DNA from: Alphaproteobacteria bacterium
GTDB taxonomy: Bacteria > Pseudomonadota > Alphaproteobacteria > Micavibrionales > UBA2020
DNA: 7,113 bases
Assembly: GCA_029266795.1 (NCBI GenBank)
Contig: JAQSWE010000127.1
Coordinates: 1-7,113, forward strand
Direction of reading: 5' to 3'
Below are positions 1 to 5,560 of this stretch, piece after piece; within the stretch, counting starts at the first letter, position 1, and every line of letters starts with the position of its first letter. Below the pieces are notes generated by a model. It made no database searches. It worked only from the letters and a program-made list of their open reading frames with translations, and was not told the origin of the DNA. The position numbers were made by a program, and so were the translations under genes.

Positions 1-1556
1 AGCGCCAGCAGGACTGGGATTCCGCGCAGAACTACATGAACGAAGTCACCAAATACGACGAGGATAATGCGCTGCTGGAACAGCGCGCTTTCCTGCTGTC
101 GATGGGCGCGATGCAATACAGCCGCGCACGCGAGCTGGCGCAGAAGATCATCCAGGACCCTGAAAACATCGAGCTTGCCTCCATCTATCTCGCCTGCGAC
201 GCGCTGGCGCGCGAAGACTATAAGGCCGCGCATGAATTTATCGCGAAGCTGCCGGAAGACGGCTTCGGCCAGTATACCAAGCCGCTGCTGACCGCATGGT
301 CGATGGTCGGTAAGGGAGATTCAAAAGGCGCGCTTGCGCTGCTGGGCGAAAAGGCAGATGCCGCTGACCCCACTTTCAACATCCATGCCGCGCTGATCGC
401 CGAGCTGACGGGCGACAAGAAAGCGGCGGGCGATCATTACCGCGAGGCGATGGCGAACGGCCTGACCCTGCATACCGCCGTGCTGGCCGCCAATTTCTTC
501 CAGCGCGACAAGCAGCCCGAAATCTCCAAGGCGATCTACGACAACCTCGGCAAGCTCTATCCTTTCAGCCCCTTCATCAACGCGGTGAAGAAGGCCGATG
601 AAACCCCGCGTAACATCACGCGCGCGGCGGATGGCGCGGCTGTTGCCCTGTTCGACCTTGCCACCCTGCTCTATGAACGCCGCGCCTATGACAGCGCGCA
701 GATCTACGGCGCGATGGTGCTGCTGCTGTCGCCGAAAGCGCCCTTTGCCATGATGATGATGGGCGATATCGCCGCGCTGCACGGCAATTACCGCAAGGCG
801 GTCGAAGACTACAACACGATCGCCAAAAACCAGCCGCTCTATTGGCTGTCGCGCGTGCGGGTGTCGGAAGTGATGGAAATCAGCAACAACATCCCGCAGG
901 CGATCGCCATGCTGGAAGACCTGTCGAAGAACGAGGAAACCAAGCTGGAAGCCCTCGTATCCTTAGGCGACCTGCATCGCCGCCACGAAGATTTCGCAGC
1001 CGCGCTGAAAGCCTATGACGCGGCGCTTGCCACCATCGACAAGCCGTCGGAAGAGCATTGGCCGCTGATCTATGCGCGCGGCATGTCGCGCGAGCGCATG
1101 AACGATTGGGAGGGCGCGGAGAAAGACCTGCTGCAGGCGCTTGCCTTCCAGCCGGAAAACCCGATGATCCTGAACTTCCTCGGCTATAGCTGGGCGGATA
1201 AGGGCGTGCATATGGACAAGGCGCTGGATTACATCCGCCGTGCCGTCGCGCAGCGCCCCGATGACGGCTATATCGTCGACAGCCTCGGCTGGGCGCTGTA
1301 CCGCGCCGGCAACTACAAGGAATCGATCGAATGGCTGGAACGCGCGGTCAGCATCGTGCCGGATGACTCAACCATTCTCGACCATCTGGGCGATGCCTAT
1401 TGGCAGTCGGGCCGCAAGAACGAGGCGAAGTTCAAGTGGCAGCGCGCGCATGAGCTGTCGCGCGACACCGCCTTCCGCTCTACGGTGGAAAACAAGATCA
1501 CGCGCGGCATCGAGGCTAAGCCCGCGCAGGTCGCGCATTCCGAAACCAAGCTTTAA
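1..1556 (+). CDS. TPR-repeat protein, 5' end outside the window (LbcA-like C-terminal core)
   Basis: The reading frame is open to the left edge: codons before the first ATG (36) read RQQDWDSAQNY and match the helical style of what follows. The true start and any signal peptide or lipobox therefore lie outside. The 506 residues after that ATG are almost all alpha-helical tetratricopeptide-type repeats, with recognisable TPR pairs around 205-260, 305-335 and 350-475. The strongest part is the C-terminal core at about 377-475, with FLGYSWADKG, then DSLGWALYRAGNY, then DHLGDAYWQSGR. From family knowledge, this core is typical of proteobacterial TPR proteins encoded near ispE. One is Pseudomonas LbcA (PA4667), an outer-membrane lipoprotein adaptor for the protease CtpA. 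An adaptor or scaffold role in the periplasm is inference, and no catalytic motif is visible. The end is the TAA at 1554-1556, 45 bp before the next gene on the same strand. Confidence 0.93.
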   Translation, partial: RQQDWDSAQNYMNEVTKYDEDNALLEQRAFLLSMGAMQYSRARELAQKIIQDPENIELASIYLACDALAREDYKAAHEFIAKLPEDGFGQYTKPLLTAWSMVGKGDSKGALALLGEKADAADPTFNIHAALIAELTGDKKAAGDHYREAMANGLTLHTAVLAANFFQRDKQPEISKAIYDNLGKLYPFSPFINAVKKADETPRNITRAADGAAVALFDLATLLYERRAYDSAQIYGAMVLLLSPKAPFAMMMMGDIAALHGNYRKAVEDYNTIAKNQPLYWLSRVRVSEVMEISNNIPQAIAMLEDLSKNEETKLEALVSLGDLHRRHEDFAAALKAYDAALATIDKPSEEHWPLIYARGMSRERMNDWEGAEKDLLQALAFQPENPMILNFLGYSWADKGVHMDKALDYIRRAVAQRPDDGYIVDSLGWALYRAGNYKESIEWLERAVSIVPDDSTILDHLGDAYWQSGRKNEAKFKWQRAHELSRDTAFRSTVENKITRGIEAKPAQVAHSETKL

Positions 1557-1567
1557 CCGCCATGATT

Positions 1568-1594
1568 TTTGGGCTATGATTTCGCCCAAAGGGA
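1568..1594 (+). promoter_or_regulatory. Leader hairpin overlapping the Shine-Dalgarno of the first Cys-rich gene
   Basis: TTTGGGC (1568-1574) and GCCCAAA (1584-1590) form a perfect 7-bp stem around a 9-nt loop, TATGATTTC. Two U-G wobbles (1567-1591 and 1566-1592) could extend it. The Shine-Dalgarno AAAGGGA (1588-1594) begins inside the 3' arm, so folding would hide part of it. The ATG follows the perfect stem by 11 nt. No T-tract follows the stem on the + strand, which argues against an intrinsic terminator. The next gene has a matching element. A short frame, MISPKGIAA (1576-1605), starts in the loop, and its TGA overlaps the gene's ATG; whether it is translated is unknown. Regulatory function is inference. 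Confidence 0.5.
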
Positions 1595-1601
1595 TTGCTG
1601 C

Positions 1602-2234
1602 ATGAAAAAGCTGTTCGCCGTTTTGTCCTTCATCCTGCTGCTGTCAGGCCCCGCGCAGGCGGAGCGGCCGGAGGCGATGTATTCCACGCCCGACCTTTCC
1701 AAGGAAAAATATTACACCTGCGAAGTGGCGTCCGACTGCCGACCCCTCAGCCTCCCCTGCGGCCGTGTCGTGGTCGTGAACAACCGCACCTTCGACGAGG
1801 TGCAGGGCTGGTTCAAATTCGCCGAAAGCAAGTACAAGTGCATGGACGCCGCCCCCCGCCAAGAGGCGAAGGATATCGGCTGCACCAAGGGCATGTGCAC
1901 CGCGGAGATCAAGGAAGTCTCGAAAGTTCTGCCCGACAGCCCCGTGACGCGCAACCCGCAATACTGCGAGACCATCGAGGATTGCGCCTATGTGAACGGC
2001 CCCTGCGGCAAGAAGATCATCATCAATAAAATCTACCGCGACAACCTGCAAAAGGATTACGACCGCATCCGCGACCTGCGCAAGGAAAACTGCTTCTGGC
2101 CCGATGGCCGCACCGTGCGCCAGTTCACCTGCGAGAAGAACACCTGCGGCGCGATCCTCGAGATCCCGAACGAGGCCGGGTGGCGCAAACCGACCGATAT
2201 GAAAGAGCTCGAGAAGAAAAAAGCGCAGGAATAA
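1602..2234 (+). CDS. Secreted cysteine-rich protein with two six-cysteine modules (paralogue 1, unrecognised family)
   Basis: This 210-aa protein has no function that I recognise. Residues 1-20 are a Sec signal peptide: KK, then a hydrophobic stretch of Phe, Leu and Ile, ending in AQA before ER. There is no lipobox cysteine. Two tandem modules follow. Module A has Cys 40, 46, 53, 80, 94 and 99; module B has Cys 122, 128, 135, 164, 177 and 182. Spacings are 6-7-27-14-5 and 6-7-29-13-5. Each module has an acidic residue before its second Cys and CG-x4-[VI]-N at its third. The mature protein contains only these twelve cysteines, which fits disulfide bonding in the periplasm. The tail is charged (KELEKKKAQE). 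I chose the ATG at 1602 over the in-frame TTG at 1569 because it follows AAAGGGA with 7-nt spacing and gives a clean signal peptide. It is followed by its paralogue. Possible roles include ligand or partner binding at the envelope, but nothing visible decides this. Confidence 0.88.
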   Translation: MKKLFAVLSFILLLSGPAQAERPEAMYSTPDLSKEKYYTCEVASDCRPLSLPCGRVVVVNNRTFDEVQGWFKFAESKYKCMDAAPRQEAKDIGCTKGMCTAEIKEVSKVLPDSPVTRNPQYCETIEDCAYVNGPCGKKIIINKIYRDNLQKDYDRIRDLRKENCFWPDGRTVRQFTCEKNTCGAILEIPNEAGWRKPTDMKELEKKKAQE

Positions 2235-2276
2235 TAAGCGCTTCCGCCCTTCTGGAACCGCCTGCCCCGCCAGCCG

Positions 2277-2310
2277 TTTGCCGTATGTAAAGGCGTAACC
2301 GGCAAAGGCG
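2277..2310 (+). promoter_or_regulatory. Leader hairpin overlapping the Shine-Dalgarno of the second Cys-rich gene
   Basis: TTTGCCG (2277-2283) pairs perfectly with CGGCAAA (2300-2306), enclosing a 16-nt loop that begins TATG. The Shine-Dalgarno-like AAAGGCG (2304-2310) starts in the 3' arm. The ATG begins 11 nt after the stem, as in the leader at 1568-1594. Compared with that leader, the outer T-A, T-A, T-A and G-C pairs are identical. The inner three pairs are changed from G-C, G-C, C-G to C-G, C-G, G-C, so pairing is kept. The loop holds a start-stop ATG-TAA at 2285-2290. No T-tract follows. Control of translation initiation, or a DNA operator, are both possible. Confidence 0.5.
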
Positions 2311-2316
2311 TAAACC
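2289..2316 (+). repeat. Short direct repeat carrying two copies of the Shine-Dalgarno-like AAAGGCG
   Basis: AAAGGCGTAACC (2289-2300) recurs as AAAGGCGTAAACC (2304-2316), a 15-nt period with one extra A. The first copy lies in the loop of the leader hairpin and its end enters the 3' arm. The second copy is the likely ribosome-binding site, 7 nt before the ATG at 2318. Both copies are too short to say more than that the site has been duplicated locally. Confidence 0.6.
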
Positions 2317-2317
2317 T

Positions 2318-2950
2318 ATGAAATACCTGCTGACGATCATGACAGTTTTGATGCTGGGCACATCTGTGCCCGCATCCGCCCAGCTGCCTGTGCAGCAGCA
2401 GGATGTCGTTGCGCCGCTGCCGCCCGCTGGCCCCATGCCGGATCCGGTGGAAAAGCGGGAGGTCACGAACAGCCGTTTCAATACCAGCCCGCAATACCAA
2501 GACGCCAAGTACCGCGAATGCACGGCAACCTCGGACTGCGCGCTGTTCACGCCCGTTTGCGGCGCGCCCCTCCCCGTCAACCGCATCTTCGTGCCGGATT
2601 TCGAGGCGTGGAATACCGCGCAGTCAAGCCGCTATAGCTGCAGCGTGAATAAATCGAACCCGTCGAATGTGGCGGCCTGCATCGGCGGTTACTGCACCAT
2701 CACGGCGGCCACTACCCAGCCCCGCTACCGGAACGCCGATCCCAAATTCTGCTATAGCGATTCAGAATGCGGCGTGGTGGCTGATGCCTGCGGCAAGAAG
2801 ATTGCCGTGAATACCGTTCATATGGCATCACGTTTAGAAACGGAAGCCGCCAAAGGCGAATGCACCTCGTGGGAAGACAACCGCACCCCGCAGGAAGTGC
2901 GTTGCCAGCACAACCAATGCACCGTATTATTCGGAAGAGCGCCAGAATAA
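2318..2950 (+). CDS. Secreted cysteine-rich protein with two six-cysteine modules (paralogue 2, unrecognised family)
   Basis: This protein has 210 aa, the same length as its upstream neighbour. Residues 1-21 form a Sec signal peptide (MKYLLTIMTVLML, ending ASA before QLPV). A Pro/Gln-rich spacer follows, about 22-50, which the paralogue lacks. Module A has Cys 68, 74, 81, 108, 121 and 126; module B has Cys 145, 151, 158, 182, 196 and 201. Spacings are 6-7-27-13-5 and 6-7-24-14-5. CG-x4-V-N occurs in both, at 81-88 and 158-165. Module A shares N-x9-W-x5-S-[KR]-Y-x-C with module A of the paralogue. Module B shares Trp and D-x-R-T before the fifth Cys with its module B. All mature cysteines belong to the modules, so the protein is probably exported and disulfide-bonded. 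There is no catalytic motif or membrane anchor after the signal peptide. The ATG at 2318 has AAAGGCG 7 nt upstream. The stop lies 20 bp before ispE. Confidence 0.87.
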   Translation: MKYLLTIMTVLMLGTSVPASAQLPVQQQDVVAPLPPAGPMPDPVEKREVTNSRFNTSPQYQDAKYRECTATSDCALFTPVCGAPLPVNRIFVPDFEAWNTAQSSRYSCSVNKSNPSNVAACIGGYCTITAATTQPRYRNADPKFCYSDSECGVVADACGKKIAVNTVHMASRLETEAAKGECTSWEDNRTPQEVRCQHNQCTVLFGRAPE

Positions 2951-2970
2951 CCAGCCCTTCACCGGATACC

Positions 2971-3837
2971 ATGCCCTATAACAATTTCCAGCTGCAGGCT
3001 CCTGCCAAGATCAACCTGTTCCTGCATATCACCGGCAAGCGGGATGACGGCTATCATCTTGTCCAGAGCGTCATGGTATTCGTCGATGTTGGCGACAAGA
3101 TCGATTTCGCGCCGCATGACACGCTGTTCCTCGATGTGGAGGGGCCGTTTTCGGGCGAGATGCCGCAGGCGCATGACAACCTCATTTATAAAGCCGCGCA
3201 ATTGCTGGCGACCGAATATGGCACGCATGTGCGCGGGCGCGTGAACCTCAATAAATTGCTGCCGGTCGCTTCGGGCATCGCGGGGGGATCGTCGGACTCC
3301 GCCGCCGCGCTCAAGGGCTTTGCACGGCTCTGGGGCCTGCCGGACGAGCAGGACCGGATGATGAAGCTGGCGCAGAAACTGGGCGCCGACGTGCCGGCCT
3401 GCTATATCGGCAAGCCTGTCTGGGCGGAGGGCATCGGTGAGAAAATGATGCGCCTGCCGGAAATGCCCGCCATGCATTTCGTTCTGGTCAATCCGCTGGT
3501 GCAGACGCCGACGCCGGAAGTCTTCGCGCGTTTCCGCAACCGCTACAGCCCGCCCATCCAGTTCAGCGGACGGCGCAAATCGATGCAGGAATGGATTGCC
3601 GACCTGAAAAATTACCGCAACGACCTGACCGACGCCGCCATGGAAGTGACGCCGCAGATCCGCGAGGTGCTAGAGGCGCTCAACAATACTCCCAACTGCC
3701 GCCTTGCGCGCCTGTCCGGCAGCGGCGCAACCTGCTTTGGCATGTATGATACGGCCGAGGCCGCGATTGCCGCCACGAACAAACTGAAGATGCTCCAGCC
3801 TCGCTGGTGGATTGCGCCGGCGAACCTCGTGAAATGA
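2971..3837 (+). CDS. ispE: 4-diphosphocytidyl-2-C-methyl-D-erythritol kinase (IspE)
   Basis: IspE phosphorylates the 2-hydroxyl of CDP-methylerythritol using ATP. This is the fourth step of the MEP pathway to IPP and DMAPP, and it takes place in the cytoplasm. The 288 residues match the usual length (about 280-300). GHMP-kinase motifs are all present: APAKINLFLHI at 10-20 with the catalytic Lys13, the glycine-rich ATP loop LPVASGIAGGSSDSAAAL at 97-114, GADVPAC at 138-144 with the catalytic Asp140, and RLSGSGATCFG at 247-257. The ATP loop reads GIAGGSS, with Ala where the more common form is GLGGGSS; I expect this to be neutral. I chose ATG 2971 because homologues begin about ten residues before PAKINL. 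The frame is open upstream to 2860, but that stretch lies inside the preceding gene and looks non-family. The ribosome-binding site is weak (CCGGA), so coupling to the upstream gene is plausible. The TGA overlaps the next start as ATGA. Confidence 0.97.
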   Translation: MPYNNFQLQAPAKINLFLHITGKRDDGYHLVQSVMVFVDVGDKIDFAPHDTLFLDVEGPFSGEMPQAHDNLIYKAAQLLATEYGTHVRGRVNLNKLLPVASGIAGGSSDSAAALKGFARLWGLPDEQDRMMKLAQKLGADVPACYIGKPVWAEGIGEKMMRLPEMPAMHFVLVNPLVQTPTPEVFARFRNRYSPPIQFSGRRKSMQEWIADLKNYRNDLTDAAMEVTPQIREVLEALNNTPNCRLARLSGSGATCFGMYDTAEAAIAATNKLKMLQPRWWIAPANLVK

Positions 3838-4754
3838 CCATGCACAAGAACATAACGCTCGTCATGAATACAGGCTCCGGCAGCGACGATAAGGCGCAGG
3901 CACGCGACCTGATTGTGCAAAAGCTGGCGGAGGCCGGCATCACCGTCAAAATTGCCGAGATTGGCGGCGGCAATATTGTTTCCGTCTGCAATGCCGCCGC
4001 GAAGAACGCGAAGGCCGATGGCAGTCTCGTCGTCGCGGCGGGCGGCGACGGCACGGTGAATTGCGTGGCATCTGCCTGCATAAAACACGACGTGCCGATG
4101 GGCGTCATCCCCATGGGGACCTATAACTACTTCGCGCGCGATCTTGGCATCGTGCCCGATATCGAAAGCGCGGTTGCGGTGCTGGCCACGGGGCAGCTGA
4201 CGACGACGGCGGTCGGGCTGTTGCAGGACCAGGTCTTCGTCAATAATGCAAGCTTCGGCACCTATGCCCGCGTGGTAAAGAACCGCGAGATGGACAAGGA
4301 AAAATTCGGCCGCTACCGCATCGTCGCCCTGCTGTCGGATATCCGAAGCCTCTATGCGCCCGCGAAAAACTATACCTTGCGTATCGGTGCCGGGGATATG
4401 GCGAAGAACTGCCGCACGACAATGATCTTTGCAGGCATCAACAAGTTCCAGATGGAAAACCTCGGCATTCCTTTAGCAGAAAAAGCGGGCCGCGCGCAGA
4501 TGTCGATCATGATCATGAAGCCGGTGACACGCTGGCAAATGACCCGCATCCTGCTGCGCGGGCTGTTCCGCCAGCTGCCCCATGACGACCGCATCGAGGT
4601 GCTGCATGCCGAAAGCTTCACCGTTGAAGCCCCCGCGGCCCCGCTTGCCTGCGTCGTGGACGGCGAGATCGTCAACCTGACCCTGCCGCTGGAATTCAAG
4701 TTGCTGGCGAACCAGTTGCGCGTGATGGCACCCGCGCCGACGGTACCGGCATGA
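3834..4754 (+). CDS. Diacylglycerol kinase-family lipid kinase
   Basis: This is a cytoplasmic, membrane-associating lipid kinase of the DAGK_cat/YegS type, transferring phosphate from ATP (or another NTP) to a lipid hydroxyl. The exact lipid cannot be read from the sequence. It has 306 aa from ATG 3834. The N-terminal nucleotide-binding half has NTGSGS at 12-17, AAGGDGTVN at 68-76 and IPMGTYNYFARDLGI at 92-106. The C-terminal beta-rich half has FVNNASFG at 135-142 and DGE at 276-278, the conserved acidic motif of the family. Its length is normal (about 300). The ATG at 3834 overlaps the ispE stop (ATGA), which suggests translational coupling. An in-frame ATG at 3840 is a close alternative. 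It ends in a second ATGA overlap with the phosphoesterase. Neither start has a strong ribosome-binding site, which also fits coupling. Confidence 0.93.
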   Translation: MTMHKNITLVMNTGSGSDDKAQARDLIVQKLAEAGITVKIAEIGGGNIVSVCNAAAKNAKADGSLVVAAGGDGTVNCVASACIKHDVPMGVIPMGTYNYFARDLGIVPDIESAVAVLATGQLTTTAVGLLQDQVFVNNASFGTYARVVKNREMDKEKFGRYRIVALLSDIRSLYAPAKNYTLRIGAGDMAKNCRTTMIFAGINKFQMENLGIPLAEKAGRAQMSIMIMKPVTRWQMTRILLRGLFRQLPHDDRIEVLHAESFTVEAPAAPLACVVDGEIVNLTLPLEFKLLANQLRVMAPAPTVPA

Positions 4755-5560
4755 CGCGCATCCTGCAGGTATCGGATACACATTTCGGCACCGAAATCGA
4801 CGCGGTGGTCGAGGCGGTGGAGAAACAGGCTTCCGCCCTCAAGCCCGATATCATGATTTTCTCGGGTGATTTGACTCAACGCGCGCGCAGCGCGGAATTT
4901 GCGGCGGCAAAAAAATTCGCAGAGCGTATCAACGCCCCCGTCCATCTTGCCGTGCCGGGCAATCACGACCTGCCGCTGTATGACATGTTTACGCGCCTTG
5001 TTAATCCGTACCGCTTCTACCGGAAATTCTTCGGCCCGCGCCAGCAGGTCTGGCAGGACGGGCGCATGGCGGTTGTCTGCCTTGACGCGACCCACCCCTT
5101 GCGTCACACGCGCGGAAAAACAAAACTCGACGAGGCGCGGGCGCTGCTGGAATCGGCGCGACGCTCCCTCGGCCCCGTCGGGCTGCTGTGCGTGGCAGAG
5201 CACCAGCCGCTCGACGTGAAGATGCCCGCCGACATACCCGAAATTCTTATCAACGCGGCGGAAACCGCGCAGCTATTCGCCGAATTCAGGGTGGATATCG
5301 TTTTCAGCGGCCATGTGCATATGCCGCTGATCCGCGACACGCATAAGCTGTTCAAGATTTCGCGCCATTTCATCATCAGCGGCGCTGGCACGGCAGTGTC
5401 GCGCCGCACACGCGCGGGCGCGCCCAATTCGTTCAACGTCGTGGATATCAAGGATGGCGGCGTGACCGTCGCACTCCACGCCCTGCAGAAAAACGGCGCG
5501 TTCGAAATTGCGCATCAGGCCGTGTTCACGCGGGACGACAGCGGCTGGCGCGGCGCTTAA
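4751..5560 (+). CDS. Calcineurin-like metallophosphoesterase
   Basis: The protein has 269 aa and carries every metal-binding motif of the class. These are D-x-H at Asp9/His11 (SDTHFG), GD at 39-40 (FSGDLTQ), GNHD at 70-73, His151 (AEHQPL) and GHVH at 187-190. It therefore probably binds two divalent metals and hydrolyses a phosphomonoester or phosphodiester. The layout is nearest to the CpdA/Icc-like class III phosphodiesterases, but the substrate is not decided by the motifs. There is no signal peptide, so it should be cytoplasmic. The ATG overlaps the lipid kinase stop (ATGA), so the two are probably made together and may act on related phospho-compounds (inference). The TAA at 5558-5560 overlaps the stop of the convergent gene. 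A run of seven A at 4909-4915 does not disrupt the frame, since motifs on both sides are in register. Confidence 0.93.
   Translation: MTRILQVSDTHFGTEIDAVVEAVEKQASALKPDIMIFSGDLTQRARSAEFAAAKKFAERINAPVHLAVPGNHDLPLYDMFTRLVNPYRFYRKFFGPRQQVWQDGRMAVVCLDATHPLRHTRGKTKLDEARALLESARRSLGPVGLLCVAEHQPLDVKMPADIPEILINAAETAQLFAEFRVDIVFSGHVHMPLIRDTHKLFKISRHFIISGAGTAVSRRTRAGAPNSFNVVDIKDGGVTVALHALQKNGAFEIAHQAVFTRDDSGWRGA

Noticed and set aside
749..760. ATGATGATGATG as a short tandem repeat with possible phase variation.
   Set aside because: It is a four-codon Met run inside a helical TPR segment. Triplet changes would not alter the frame.
1568..1590. The inverted repeat after the TPR gene as an intrinsic terminator.
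   Set aside because: No T-tract follows the stem on the + strand. The T-run lies before it, and the 3' arm runs into a ribosome-binding site.
1569..1601. TTG at 1569 as the start of the first Cys-rich gene.
   Set aside because: It would place 11 extra residues, including CC, before the signal peptide and start inside the hairpin. ATG 1602 has a well-spaced AAAGGGA.
1719..2920. Relationship of the Cys modules to eukaryotic EB, WAP or EGF-like domains because of the C-x4-[DE]-C start.
   Set aside because: Only the first two cysteines resemble those patterns. The later spacing (23-28 residues, then 12-13, then 4) does not match, so I do not claim homology.
2860..2970. A longer IspE starting at 2860 or 2917.
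   Set aside because: The extension overlaps the end of the second Cys-rich gene, lacks family similarity and has no ribosome-binding site. The family start falls near 2971.
4909..4915. A run of seven A in the metallophosphoesterase gene as a frameshift or slippage site.
   Set aside because: The metal-binding motifs before and after it (GDLTQ and GNHD) are in the same frame at normal distance, so nothing requires frameshifting.
4370..5203. A 277-codon open frame on the - strand across the lipid kinase and phosphoesterase.
   Set aside because: It crosses the ends of two genes supported by family motifs, and its product resembles no protein. It is a shadow frame.
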